DNA of 64,000 nt, from NCBI RefSeq assembly GCF_004339675.1, contig NZ_SLVM01000006.1:62001-126000 (forward strand), written 5' to 3'. Positions 17,212-25,547 of this stretch are shown here, piece by piece (the first letter of the stretch is position 1; each line of letters opens with the position of its first letter). A program made the translations under genes and the position numbers. Source of the stretch: Rhodovulum steppense. Its GTDB lineage: Bacteria; Pseudomonadota; Alphaproteobacteria; Rhodobacterales; Rhodobacteraceae. Under the pieces are notes generated by a model, which worked only from the letters and a program-made list of their open reading frames with translations, was not told the DNA's origin and did not search any database.

Positions 17212-18255
17212 TCAGGCGGACCCGCCGCCGCAGACCGCGCAGCCCGGTCGCCGCTTCAACGCGATGATCCGCGTCTCGCCCTGAAGCGCGTCATAGATCA
17301 GCATCCGCCCGCGCAGCCCCTCGCCCGCCCCGGTCAGCGCCTTGACCGCCTCCAGCGCCATCATCGCCCCCATCACGCCCGGCAAGGGCCCCAGAACCCC
17401 CGCCTCGGCGCACGAAGGCGCCAGCCCCGGCGCGGGCGCCTGCGGGAAGACGCAGGCATAGCAGGGCGTGCCGCGGGCCGGGTCATAGAGGCTGATCTGG
17501 CCCTCCCACTGGCTCATCGCCGCGGCGACCAGCGGCTTGCCCAGTTCTGCCGCGACACGGTTCACCAGATAGCGCGTCTCGAAATTGTCCGACCCGTCAA
17601 GGATCAGGTCATGTTCGGCAAACAGCGCCCGGGCCGTCTGCTCGTCCAGCCGCCGGTTATAGGGCCGCAGCGTGACAAAGGGGTTCTGCGCGGCGATCGC
17701 CTCGGCGGCGGAAAAGACCTTGGGCATCCCGATCCGGGCATCGGTATGGATCACCTGCCGCTGAAGGTTCGAGTTCGACACGATGTCGTCGTCGATCACC
17801 CCCAGATTGCCCACCCCCGCCGCGCCCAGATACAGCAGCGCGGGCGAGCCCAGCCCCCCTGCCCCGATCACCAGAACGCGCGCCTGTTTCAGCCGCTTCT
17901 GCCCCGGCCCGCCGATCTCGCGCAACACGATATGGCGGGCATAGCGGTCCAGTTCGGCGGGGCGGAACGTCCCCGGCTGGCTCGGCTCGGGCGCGGGCCG
18001 CCGCGCCCTGCGGCGCAGCGCGCCAAGCCCCGCGCGATAGGCCAGCACCACCGCCACCGCCACGCCCAGCGCGGCCCAGCCCTGCGGCGTGCCGCCCAGC
18101 GCCGCGCGCAGCGGATGCGCGGGGGGCATCGCCACCTGCACCGCCAGCACGCCCACATAAAGCGCCGCGATCATCCCCCAGCGCGCCCGGGTCGAGACCT
18201 TCATCAGCGCGCCCAGCCCCCAGAGCACCGCCGCCAGCCCGAGGACCAGCCCCAT
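17212..18255 (-). CDS. HesA/MoeB/ThiF family E1-like protein with N-terminal membrane segments
   Basis: A 347-residue protein. The first ~80 residues hold two to three hydrophobic segments (LVLGLAAVLWGLGALM, WGMIAALYVGVLAVQVA, and one at about 60-75). The rest is an E1-like adenylyltransferase: RYARHIVLREIGGPGQKRLK, ATP-binding VLVIGAGGLGSPALLYLGAAG, and the zinc cysteines CYAC and CAVC near the C-terminus. MoeB adenylates the C-terminal glycine of MoaD in molybdopterin synthesis; ThiF does the same for ThiS. The start codon overlaps the dut stop by one base, so it belongs to the coaBC-dut unit. The membrane extension suggests anchoring of the enzyme at the inner membrane. Confidence 0.85.
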   Translation of the reverse strand: MGLVLGLAAVLWGLGALMKVSTRARWGMIAALYVGVLAVQVAMPPAHPLRAALGGTPQGWAALGVAVAVVLAYRAGLGALRRRARRPAPEPSQPGTFRPAELDRYARHIVLREIGGPGQKRLKQARVLVIGAGGLGSPALLYLGAAGVGNLGVIDDDIVSNSNLQRQVIHTDARIGMPKVFSAAEAIAAQNPFVTLRPYNRRLDEQTARALFAEHDLILDGSDNFETRYLVNRVAAELGKPLVAAAMSQWEGQISLYDPARGTPCYACVFPQAPAPGLAPSCAEAGVLGPLPGVMGAMMALEAVKALTGAGEGLRGRMLIYDALQGETRIIALKRRPGCAVCGGGSA

Positions 18256-18722
18256 CAGCCCCGCCCCGTCGAGCCGAAGCCGCCCTCGCCCCGCGCGGTC
18301 CCGTCCAGATCGGTGACCACCGCGAACGCGGCCTGCACCACGGGGGCCACGATCATCTGCGCGATCCGGTCACCATGATGGATCGTGTAGGGCGCATCGC
18401 CGAGGTTCACCAGCAGCACGCCCAGCGGCCCGCGATAATCGCTGTCGATGGTGCCGGGCGTGTTCGGCAGCGTGATCCCGTGCTTCAGCGCAAGGCCGGA
18501 GCGCGGGCGGATCTGCACCTCGAACCCCGGCGGAAAGGCCATGCGAAAGCCGGTGGGCGCGATCCGGCGTTCCATCGGGTGCAGGGTGAAGCCCGCGGCC
18601 CGGATGTCGGGCGGCAGGTTGGCGCGGATATCGGCGCCGGCCGCGCCCGCGGTCTCGTAGGAAGGCAAGGGCAGGTCGCGGTCGGCCCAGTCCTCCCACA
18701 GGATGCGCAGGGTGGGAATCAT
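18255..18722 (-). CDS. dut: dUTP diphosphatase
   Basis: The 155-residue trimeric dUTPase hydrolyses dUTP to dUMP and pyrophosphate, keeping uracil out of DNA and supplying dTMP synthesis. All five motifs are visible: AGADIRA (about 30-36), [10 protein letters not shown] (motif 2), [20 protein letters not shown] (motif 3 with the catalytic Asp), GDRIAQMIV (motif 4) and GEGGFGSTG (motif 5, the P-loop-like tail). Length is normal. The start at 18722 overlaps the coaBC stop by an ATGA junction, and the stop overlaps the MoeB-like start. coaBC-dut is a common pairing in alphaproteobacteria. Confidence 0.96.
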   Translation of the reverse strand: MIPTLRILWEDWADRDLPLPSYETAGAAGADIRANLPPDIRAAGFTLHPMERRIAPTGFRMAFPPGFEVQIRPRSGLALKHGITLPNTPGTIDSDYRGPLGVLLVNLGDAPYTIHHGDRIAQMIVAPVVQAAFAVVTDLDGTARGEGGFGSTGRG

Positions 18723-19915
18723 GCCAGCGCCTCGGCGATCCGCTGCGCGAGACGCTGGGCAACCTCGTCCTTGGCCAGCCGCGGCCAAGTCTCGGCGCCC
18801 TCGGGCGTGATCAGCGTCACCTCGTTCTCGGCGCCTCCCATGATGCCCGTGGCGGGGGAAACATCGTTGGCCACGATCCAGTCGCAGCCCTTGCGCGCGC
18901 GCTTGGCGCGGGCATGGGCCTCGACATCATGGGTTTCGGCGGCGAAGCCCACGACAAGCCGCGGCCGCCCCTGCCCCATGCCCGCGACATTGGCCAGGAT
19001 GTCAGGGTTTTCCGAGAATTCCAGCGCGGGCGGGCGGCCCGATCCGTCCTTCTTCATCTTCTGCGGGGCCGCGTTCGCCACCCGCCAGTCGGCCACGGCA
19101 GCGGCGAAGACCGCCGCATCGGCGGGCAGCGCGGCCTGAACGGCGGCCAGCATCTCGGCCGCTGTCTCGACGCGGATCACCTCCACCCCCGCGGGGGGCG
19201 GCACGGATGCCGGGCCGGTGACGAACACCACCTCGGCCCCCAGCCCCGCAAGCGCGCGCGCCAGCGCCGTCCCCTGCGCGCCGGACGATCGGTTGGCGAT
19301 GTAGCGCACCGGGTCGATCGGCTCATGCGTCGGCCCCGAGGTCACGACGATGCGCCGCCCCCTGAGCGGCCCATCGGCCAGCGCGGCCTCGATGGCGGCC
19401 ATGATCTCGGGCACCTCGGCCATCCGGCCCGGGCCGTATTCGCCGCAGGCCATGTCGCCCTCGTTCGGCCCGACAAGGAGCACGCCATCGCTGCGCAGCG
19501 TTTCCACATTGCGCCGGGTGGCCGGGTGCTGCCACATCCGCACGTTCATCGCGGGCGCGACCAGAACCGGCGTATCGGTGGCCAGCAAGAGCGTGGACGC
19601 AAGGTCGTCCGCATGCCCGCCCGCCATCTTCGCCATCAGATCCGCGGTGGCAGGTGCCACCACCACCAGATCGGCCGAGCGCGAAAGCTGGATATGCCCC
19701 ATCTCGGCCTCGTCGGTCAGGTCGAACAGCTCGCGGTAGACCTTTTCGCCCGCCAACGCCGACAGCGACAGGGGGGTGACGAACTCGGCCGCCGCCCGCG
19801 TCATCACCGGGCTGACCGCGATGCCGCGCTCGCGCAAGCGGCGGACCAGATCCAGCACCTTGTAGGCGGCGATCCCGCCCGAGACGATCAGAAGAATGCG
19901 TTTGTCCGCCAGCAT
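18719..19915 (-). CDS. coaBC: Bifunctional phosphopantothenoylcysteine decarboxylase/phosphopantothenate-cysteine ligase
   Basis: CoaBC (Dfp) performs two middle steps of coenzyme A synthesis: joining cysteine to 4'-phosphopantothenate and decarboxylating the product. The 398-residue protein has the FMN-dependent CoaC domain first ([17 protein letters not shown], then [17 protein letters not shown] with the active-site Asn/Met and [12 protein letters not shown] with the catalytic Cys). The CoaB ligase follows ([20 protein letters not shown], later [19 protein letters not shown]). Length and order are standard. It begins the coaBC-dut-moeB-like unit; dut starts inside its stop. Confidence 0.96.
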   Translation of the reverse strand: MLADKRILLIVSGGIAAYKVLDLVRRLRERGIAVSPVMTRAAAEFVTPLSLSALAGEKVYRELFDLTDEAEMGHIQLSRSADLVVVAPATADLMAKMAGGHADDLASTLLLATDTPVLVAPAMNVRMWQHPATRRNVETLRSDGVLLVGPNEGDMACGEYGPGRMAEVPEIMAAIEAALADGPLRGRRIVVTSGPTHEPIDPVRYIANRSSGAQGTALARALAGLGAEVVFVTGPASVPPPAGVEVIRVETAAEMLAAVQAALPADAAVFAAAVADWRVANAAPQKMKKDGSGRPPALEFSENPDILANVAGMGQGRPRLVVGFAAETHDVEAHARAKRARKGCDWIVANDVSPATGIMGGAENEVTLITPEGAETWPRLAKDEVAQRLAQRIAEALA

Positions 19916-19978
19916 GGACCCCGACCCCGGTTTCGCGCCTGCCCGAATGTCTAGGCCGCACCCCGGGCCGAGACAAGC

Positions 19979-20797
19979 TTACTCGCTGCGGAACACGGCG
20001 CAGGGGTCGGGCCGCTCGGCCGGCGGGGTGACCAGCCACAGGTCGAAGGGCGGGGCCTCTGCGGGCGGGGATTCGAACTGGCCGATGGCGATCACATGGG
20101 CTTCGGGGGCCACACGGGCCAGCGCCCGGCCCATGCCCCAATCGCTGCGCGCATGGCCGTTGCCGGTGATGATCGCGACCGGGCCGCCGGTCTCGGACAG
20201 CGCCTGTTGCGTGGCCCGGGCCAAAGCGGCATCGCGCAGGCGCTGCGCCTCGACCATGCCGCCCATCATCTCGGCGGGCATGGCGTTGCAATGGGCCTCC
20301 ATCTGCCCGGCCTCGCGGATGGCCTGCTCGTCCGCGGGCAGGGGCTCGGCCAGGCCATAGGCCGAGGCCTCGTCGCCAAAGACCGGCGCCGCGCCTTCGC
20401 CGACCGCGCGGCGCACCTCGTCGCGGGGAAGCGCGGCACCATAAATGGCGGCCTCGGGGGCGGCGGTGAAGATCGGGTGATACATCGCGAAATCGGGCCA
20501 GCCCGATTCGGCCCAACCCAGCGCCGCCCCCAATGCCGCCGCATCGCCGCGCAGGTCGGGAACGACGCGCGCGGCCTGTTCGGAGGTCAACATCTCGAAG
20601 ACCAGCGCGGCAGGCTGAATTGCTGCCACGGCCACGGCCTGGTTGGCGTGGTGCCACGGATTGTCATGGGTCTCGCCCAGGATGACCACATCGGCGGACG
20701 GCAAAGACACCAACGCCTCCGGCGGGATTTCCCCGGCCCCGGCGGCGGTGGCGATGGCAAGGGCGGTCAGGGCGCCAGGAAGGAAAAGCTGTCTCAC
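19979..20797 (-). CDS. ChaN family haem-binding-like exported protein
   Basis: A 272-residue protein with a Sec signal peptide (FLPGALTALAIATAAGAG) followed by a ChaN/DUF399 domain. The signatures are DVVILGETHDNPWHHANQ at about residues 36-53, LVFEMLTSEQA, and the late ITGNGHARSDWGMGRAL. Some ChaN proteins bind haem and are thought to take part in iron uptake; the lipobox of ChaN lipoproteins is not seen here. Translation probably starts at a GTG that overlaps the rpoH stop (GTGA), so this gene would be coexpressed with the sigma factor and share its stress control. The function in this context is not known. Confidence 0.82.
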   Translation of the reverse strand: MRQLFLPGALTALAIATAAGAGEIPPEALVSLPSADVVILGETHDNPWHHANQAVAVAAIQPAALVFEMLTSEQAARVVPDLRGDAAALGAALGWAESGWPDFAMYHPIFTAAPEAAIYGAALPRDEVRRAVGEGAAPVFGDEASAYGLAEPLPADEQAIREAGQMEAHCNAMPAEMMGGMVEAQRLRDAALARATQQALSETGGPVAIITGNGHARSDWGMGRALARVAPEAHVIAIGQFESPPAEAPPFDLWLVTPPAERPDPCAVFRSE

Positions 20798-21672
20798 GAG
20801 AGGAAGTGATGCACCTCTGTGGATTGCGCTTCAAGGCTCTTGCGCATCTTGCCGAAGGCGGCAGCTTCGAGCTGGCGCACCCGCTCCTTGGACAGGCCCA
20901 GTTCGTTGCCCAGGCTTTCCAGCGTTCGCGGCTCATCGCGCAGCTTGCGTTCCTGCACGATGAACCGCTCGCGTTCGTTCAATTCCGACAGGGCGGTGAC
21001 CAGCCAATCGCGCAGCTGCGCGCGGTCGCGTCCCGCCTCGACGATGTCGGCCGCCTGCGCCGCGTCGTCCTCGATCGTCTCGATCCACTCGCGCCCATCT
21101 TCGTCACTCGATTGCGTCGCGTTCAAAGAGAAGTCCGAGCCCGACAACCGCCCCTCCATCATCTCGACATCGGCGAGCGGCACGCCCACCTCGGTCGCGA
21201 TCATCTGGCGCAACTGGTGGCGGTCGAGGAACTCGCCCCGGGCACTGGCCTCGCGTTCCAGCCGCGCCTGAACGCGGCGCATGTTGAAGAACAGCGATTT
21301 CTGGCTGGAGGTCGAGCCGGTGCGCACCATCGACCAGTTGCGCATGACGTAATCCTGGATCGACGCCTTGATCCACCAGACCGCATAGGTCGAGAAGCGC
21401 ACGCCGCGGTCGGGATCGAACTTGTCCGCGGCCTTCATCAGCCCCAATCCCGCCTCCTGGATGAGGTCGTTCATCGGCGCGCCGTAGCGGCGGAACTTGG
21501 ACGCCATCGAGATCGCCAGCCGCATATAGGCGGTGATCAGCCGGTGCAGCGCCGCCTCGTCGCGATGGTCGCGCCATGCATAGGCCAGTTTCAACTCGGT
21601 CTCGGCATCCAGCAGTTCCGCCTTCATTGCCTGACGCGACAACGCCATCGAGTCGTAGCCATCCAGAGCCAT
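20794..21672 (-). CDS. rpoH: RNA polymerase heat-shock-type sigma factor (RpoH2 type)
   Basis: A 292-residue group 3 sigma factor of the RpoH branch. It shows region 2 (AYMRLAISMASKFRRYGAP, NDLIQEAGLGLMKAADKFDP, RFSTYAVWWIKASIQDYVMR), the RpoH box NWSMVRTGSTSSQKSLFFN, and region 4 with ALSELNERERFIVQERKL and LGLSKERVRQLE. It opens MALDGYDSMALSRQAMKAEL, as in the second RpoH of Rhodobacter, which serves singlet-oxygen and oxidative stress. The start at 21672 follows GGGGGG. An RpoE-like promoter lies 60 bases upstream, supporting the RpoH2 assignment. The ChaN-like gene overlaps its stop. Confidence 0.93.
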   Translation of the reverse strand: MALDGYDSMALSRQAMKAELLDAETELKLAYAWRDHRDEAALHRLITAYMRLAISMASKFRRYGAPMNDLIQEAGLGLMKAADKFDPDRGVRFSTYAVWWIKASIQDYVMRNWSMVRTGSTSSQKSLFFNMRRVQARLEREASARGEFLDRHQLRQMIATEVGVPLADVEMMEGRLSGSDFSLNATQSSDEDGREWIETIEDDAAQAADIVEAGRDRAQLRDWLVTALSELNERERFIVQERKLRDEPRTLESLGNELGLSKERVRQLEAAAFGKMRKSLEAQSTEVHHFLS

Positions 21673-21731
21673 CCGTAACCCCCCGGATCTTGATGTTTCG
21701 GTTTCCCGGTTCCCAGAACTTGTTTTTGCTT

Positions 21732-21761
21732 TGTTTACGATGCTCGTCGGTGATTGGATCA
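21732..21761 (-). promoter_or_regulatory. Predicted RpoE (ECF sigma-E) promoter of rpoH2
   Basis: On the minus strand the sequence has TGATCC (21761-21756), an 18-base spacer, then TAAACA (21737-21732), 60 bases before the rpoH ATG. The established Rhodobacter sigma-E (RpoE/ChrR) consensus is TGATCC-N18-TAAnn, and rpoH2 is a known member of that regulon. The match of both boxes and the spacer is exact for the invariant bases. This is a prediction without transcript data. Confidence 0.75.
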
Positions 21762-21797
21762 CAGGCAATCGCGAATGGGCAAAGCTGACACGCAAAA

Positions 21798-21821
21798 ATT
21801 GTGTATGCACGCACACACAAT
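21798..21821. promoter_or_regulatory. 24-base imperfect dyad upstream of rpoH2
   Basis: Two half sites, ATTGTGTATGCA and CGCACACACAAT, pair at 10 of 12 positions. It lies about 40 bases upstream of the RpoE-like -35 box, a place suited to an activator or to a regulator of a second promoter. No known operator was recognised. Confidence 0.45.
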
Positions 21822-21929
21822 CGCGTGAGACCCAGCCCGGGCGGTCCAGCCGCACAAGACCTGGGCAGGGATTGCGCAACCGCCGCGGGGAAAGTCGGCC
21901 ACGTTATTTCTCTCAGGCGGCCGTGGATG

Positions 21930-21944
21930 TTAACCCTTCGGTAA
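21930..21944 (+). promoter_or_regulatory. Near-consensus CtrA box upstream of comM
   Basis: TTAA-CCCTTCG-GTAA differs from the CtrA consensus TTAA-N7-TTAA by one base and continues as TTAACC on its left arm. A further TTAACC lies at 21962-21967. It sits 47-61 bases before the comM start, where a promoter would be. com genes are known CtrA targets in Rhodobacter capsulatus. Confidence 0.5.
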
Positions 21945-21990
21945 CCAAGCGGGCGTAGCCGTTAACCATTCCTGAGCGCGGGAGCACAGA

Positions 21991-23502
21991 ATGGTGTCGC
22001 GGGCCTTCACCGTGGCCTTCGAGGGCGTCGAGGCCCGGGTCGTCGAGGTTCAATGCGCGGTCGCGCCCGGCCTGCCGGCCTTTTCGGTCGTCGGACTGCC
22101 CGACAAGGCGGTGAGCGAGGCGCGCGACCGGCTGCGCGCGGCGCTCGTGGCGATGGGGGTGGCGCTGCCCTCGAAACGGATCACCGTGAACCTCTCGCCC
22201 GCCGACCTGCCCAAGGAAGGCTCGCATTTCGATCTGCCGATCGCGGTGGCGCTGCTGGCCGCGCTGGACGTGATCCCGCGGGACGCGGCCGAGGGCTGCG
22301 TCGCGCTGGGCGAACTGTCGCTGGACGGGCGGCTGGTGCCGGTCGTGGGCGCGCTGCCCGCCGCGATGGCCGCCGCCGAGGAGGACCGCGCGCTGCTTTG
22401 CCCGAAGGCCTGCGGCGCCGAGGCCGCCTGGGTCGGCGGCACGCAGGTTCTGGCCGCGCCCGATCTGGCCGCGGTGGTGCGCCATTTCACCGGCCAGGCG
22501 CCGCTGGCCCCGGCCGAGCCGGGCGAGGTGGTCGAAACGGCCCAGTTCCGCGACCTTTCGGACGTCAAGGGACAGGAACGGGCAAAGCGCGCGCTGGAAA
22601 TCGCCGCGGCCGGGCGGCACCACATGCTGATGGTCGGCTCGCCCGGGTCGGGCAAGTCGATGCTGGCCGCGCGGATGCCCGGCATCCTGCCCCCGCTGTC
22701 GCCGGTCGAGGCGCTGGAAACCTCGATGATCCATTCGCTTGCGGGGCTGCTGGACGAGGGCGGCATCTCGCGCCACCGTCCGTTCCGCGAGCCGCATCAC
22801 ACCGCGTCGATGGCCGCCATCGTCGGCGGCGGGCGCGGCGCCAAGCCGGGAGAGATCAGCCTGGCCCATAACGGCGTTCTGTTCATGGACGAGTTCCCCG
22901 AATTTCCCCGCGCCGTGCTGGAAACCCTGCGCCAGCCGATCGAGACCGGCGAGGTGGTGGTGGCGCGGGCCAATGCCCATATGCGCTATCCCTGCCGCTT
23001 CCTGCTGGTCGCGGCCGCCAATCCCTGCAAATGCGGCTACCTGGCGGATCCCGCGCGCGCCTGCGCCCGCGTGCCCCAATGCGGCGAGGATTATCTGGGC
23101 CGTATCTCGGGGCCGCTGATGGACCGCTTCGATCTGCGCGTCGAGGTGCCGCCAGTCGCCTATGCCGATCTCGACCTGCCGGCGACCGGCGAACGCTCGG
23201 CCGCGGTCGCCGCCCGCGTCGCCGTCGCCCGCGGCCGGCAGACCGCGCGGTTCGACGGCCATCCCAGCGTCCGCGTCAACGCCGAGGCCGAGGGCGCCCT
23301 TCTCGAGGAAATCGCCACCCCCGACCACGAAGGCCGGGAACTGCTGGCGAAGGTGGCCGAACGCTTCGGTCTGTCGGCCCGCGGCTATCACCGAGTGCTG
23401 CGGGTCGCCCGCACCATCGCCGATCTCGACGGCTCCGACACGGTGGGCCGAAACCACGTGGCCGAGGCGGTCAGCTTCCGGCTGTCGTTGGGGGAGACGT
23501 AA
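21991..23502 (+). CDS. comM: YifB/ComM family Mg-chelatase-like AAA+ ATPase
   Basis: A 503-residue AAA+ protein of the ComM/YifB family. ComM is a hexameric helicase that drives branch migration when single-stranded DNA taken up by transformation is recombined into the chromosome. Visible are the N-terminal lon-protease-like fold (VVGLPDKAVSEARDRLRAAL), Walker A GSPGSGKSMLA at about residue 216, Walker B GVLFMDEFPEF, the sensor region LLVAAANPCKCGYL with the family cysteines, and the C-terminal SARGYHRVLRVARTIADLDG. A CtrA-like box lies upstream. In this lineage it may serve reception of gene-transfer-agent DNA, which is inference from relatives. Confidence 0.92.
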   Translation: MVSRAFTVAFEGVEARVVEVQCAVAPGLPAFSVVGLPDKAVSEARDRLRAALVAMGVALPSKRITVNLSPADLPKEGSHFDLPIAVALLAALDVIPRDAAEGCVALGELSLDGRLVPVVGALPAAMAAAEEDRALLCPKACGAEAAWVGGTQVLAAPDLAAVVRHFTGQAPLAPAEPGEVVETAQFRDLSDVKGQERAKRALEIAAAGRHHMLMVGSPGSGKSMLAARMPGILPPLSPVEALETSMIHSLAGLLDEGGISRHRPFREPHHTASMAAIVGGGRGAKPGEISLAHNGVLFMDEFPEFPRAVLETLRQPIETGEVVVARANAHMRYPCRFLLVAAANPCKCGYLADPARACARVPQCGEDYLGRISGPLMDRFDLRVEVPPVAYADLDLPATGERSAAVAARVAVARGRQTARFDGHPSVRVNAEAEGALLEEIATPDHEGRELLAKVAERFGLSARGYHRVLRVARTIADLDGSDTVGRNHVAEAVSFRLSLGET

Positions 23503-23608
23503 TTGGGGAGCACCACGGCCGTCGCCTTTGCAAACAATCGTCCCGGAAATGGCTTATTGGTTCCAAGAACGCAGTCCAGCGAGATGGGGCATTCGAAAGC
23601 CGGACCGG

Positions 23609-24157
23609 ATGCCTAAACATACAGACGATATTCCACCGCGCCGCTGGCGGAGACTCATCGGAGTCGTCCTGCTGCTCTGCATCGCCAATTATGTGATGCG
23701 GCTCTTCTCGCTGTCGTTTCTGGACTATTCGGCGCTCCTGCCGGACGGAGGTGCGGGGCTCTCGGCAGAGGAGGCGGCGCTGGCTCGATACGCGGGCGCA
23801 TGGTTCGAATATGCGCTGACCACCCTGGCCCAGATCGCCCTTTCGCTGCTCCTCTACCTCGTGACGGTGTTACGCGAAGGCGTGCGGCTGGTCCGCTTCG
23901 GAACCAGCGGGCTGAGGCTGTCACTCTCCAGCCACGCGCTGCTGCTGCTCGTCACCCTCGTCATCGGAGGTGGCATCCTGATGATTCTGTCGAACCCCTC
24001 TTCGCTCGAGGGAACGCGGGCTGGTGGACCGCTCGCCTGGACTTGGCTGATTTTCGGGATTTCGGCGATGGCGCCGCTGATTGCAAATCTGTGTTTCGTG
24101 ATCGATCCCGAGCTCACCGAACGCGCCATGCAGCGGACGCCCAGAGACCGCGCCTGA
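23609..24157 (+). CDS. Uncharacterised four-helix membrane protein
   Basis: I do not recognise this 182-residue protein. After a basic N-terminus (PPRRWRR) it has about four membrane helices: LIGVVLLLCIANYVMRLF (16-33), YALTTLAQIALSLLLYLVT (about 67-86), HALLLLVTLVIGGGILMI and WTWLIFGISAMAPLIANLCF. An amphipathic linker with several charged residues follows the first. An ATG at 23549 is in frame and would add 20 residues; neither start has a strong ribosome site. Base composition is slightly lower in GC than in the neighbours. It is convergent with gshB and no operon partner hints at a job. Confidence 0.6.
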   Translation: MPKHTDDIPPRRWRRLIGVVLLLCIANYVMRLFSLSFLDYSALLPDGGAGLSAEEAALARYAGAWFEYALTTLAQIALSLLLYLVTVLREGVRLVRFGTSGLRLSLSSHALLLLVTLVIGGGILMILSNPSSLEGTRAGGPLAWTWLIFGISAMAPLIANLCFVIDPELTERAMQRTPRDRA

Positions 24158-24193
24158 CGGCCGCGAGCCGCTGATCGGCCCGGCTTCGCAGCC

Positions 24194-25135
24194 TCAGCCG
24201 CGCTTTGTCTCGATCGCCTCCCAGATCCCCGCGGCGAGGTTCCTTTCGTCGAACCGCTCAAGCTCTTGCAGCCCGGTGGGCGAGGTGACGTTGATCTCGG
24301 TGAGCCAGTCGCCGATCACGTCGATGCCGACGAACATCTGGCCATGGTCGCGCAGCGTCGGCCCGATGGCGGCACAGATCTCCAGATCGCGCGCCGACAG
24401 CGCCGCCCGCTCGGCCCGGCCGCCGACATGCAGGTTCGACCGCGTCTCGCCCTCGGCGGGCACGCGGTTGATCGCGCCGATGGGCTCGCCGTCGACCAGG
24501 ATCACCCGCTTGTCGCCCTTCTCGACCGCGGGCAGGAATTTCTGCGCGATCAGCGGCTCGCGGCTCATGCCGGTGAACAGCTCGTGCAGCGAGGCAAGGT
24601 TGCGGTCGCCATGCTCCAGCCGGAACACGCCTGCGCCGCCATTGCCGTAAAGCGGTTTCAGGATGATGTCGCCATGTTCGGCCTTGAAGGCGCGCAAGGT
24701 GGCCAGGTCGCGGGCGATGATCGTGGGCGGGATCAGCGCGGGGAATTTCAGCACCAGCAGCTTTTCGGGGAAGTTGCGCACCCAGAACGGGTCGTTCAGC
24801 ACCAGCGTCTTCGGCGTCAGATGTTCCAGCAGATGCGTGGTGGTGATATAGCCCATGTCGAAGGGCGGATCCTGACGCAGCCAGACCACGTCATACGCGC
24901 CCAGATCGACCTCCTGCTCGGCGCCCAGCGCATAATGGTCGCCCACCACCCGGCGCAGTTCCAGCGGCCAGCCGCGCGCCATCACGCGGCCATCGTTCCA
25001 GTAAAGCCGGTCGGGCGTATAGTAGAACAGGCTGTGCCCGCGCGCCTGCGCCTCTTCGGCAATCCGAAATGTGGTGTCGGCGGCGATGTCGATGGACCCG
25101 ATCGGGTCCATCTGGATGGCGACCTTGAGCGGCAT
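24194..25135 (-). CDS. gshB: Glutathione synthetase
   Basis: GshB joins gamma-glutamylcysteine and glycine with ATP to make glutathione. The 313-residue protein is a bacterial-type ATP-grasp enzyme: [20 protein letters not shown] at the N-terminus, [14 protein letters not shown], the ATP-grasp lysine region [20 protein letters not shown], and the metal-binding end [20 protein letters not shown]. Length matches E. coli GshB. The start follows a strong GGGGAGGG site. It lies downstream of rsmI and yraN on the same strand, the usual alphaproteobacterial cluster. Confidence 0.97.
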   Translation of the reverse strand: MPLKVAIQMDPIGSIDIAADTTFRIAEEAQARGHSLFYYTPDRLYWNDGRVMARGWPLELRRVVGDHYALGAEQEVDLGAYDVVWLRQDPPFDMGYITTTHLLEHLTPKTLVLNDPFWVRNFPEKLLVLKFPALIPPTIIARDLATLRAFKAEHGDIILKPLYGNGGAGVFRLEHGDRNLASLHELFTGMSREPLIAQKFLPAVEKGDKRVILVDGEPIGAINRVPAEGETRSNLHVGGRAERAALSARDLEICAAIGPTLRDHGQMFVGIDVIGDWLTEINVTSPTGLQELERFDERNLAAGIWEAIETKRG

Positions 25136-25193
25136 GGATACCCTCCCCGTTTCGGCCCTTCATGGCCGAGCGGACCGGGCTTTGCAACGCCGC

Positions 25194-25547
25194 TCAGGCG
25201 GCGAAGGCGTTCTCGAGGATCTCGACCCGGCCCATGCCGTCCACCAGGGCCACATCGAACCGGATATCGGTCAGCTGGCCGCGGGGTTCGCCGTCCAGGA
25301 ATTCCTGCGCGGCAGCCATGATCCGCGCCGCCTGGCGGGGCGTGATCCGCTCGGCGGCGCGGGCGAAGCTGCGGCTTTGCTTCACCTCGACAAAGATCAC
25401 CTCGTCCCCTTCGCGGGCGATCAGGTCGATCTCGCCCGCCCGGCCGCGCCAGCGGCGGGCGGCGATCGCCAGCCCGCGCCGTTCGTAACCACGGGCAACG
25501 CTGTCCTCGGCTGAAAGCCCCGCGTGAAATCCGACAGTCCCGCTCAT
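25194..25547 (-). CDS. YraN family (UPF0102) endonuclease-fold protein
   Basis: A 117-residue member of the YraN/UPF0102 family with a restriction-endonuclease-like core: VARGYERRGLAIAARRWRGR, then the active-site pattern EIDLIAREGDEVIFVEVKQS (E-x-D...E-V-K) and ITPRQAARIMAAAQEFL. A nuclease role in recombination or Holliday-junction processing has been suggested but is not proven. The start overlaps the rsmI stop (ATGA), so the two are coupled. This order, rsmI-yraN-gshB, with the LpoA-like gene divergent, is conserved in the order. Confidence 0.92.
   Translation of the reverse strand: MSGTVGFHAGLSAEDSVARGYERRGLAIAARRWRGRAGEIDLIAREGDEVIFVEVKQSRSFARAAERITPRQAARIMAAAQEFLDGEPRGQLTDIRFDVALVDGMGRVEILENAFAA

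Larger units (their letters stand above)
21673..21990. other. 318-base divergent control region between rpoH and comM
   Basis: The only stretch of more than 300 bases without a gene. No coding sequence could be supported in it. It holds an RpoE-like promoter facing rpoH (21732-21761), a 24-base dyad (21798-21821) and a near-perfect CtrA box with an extra TTAACC at 21962 facing comM. A short GGGAG site precedes the comM ATG. Confidence 0.7.
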
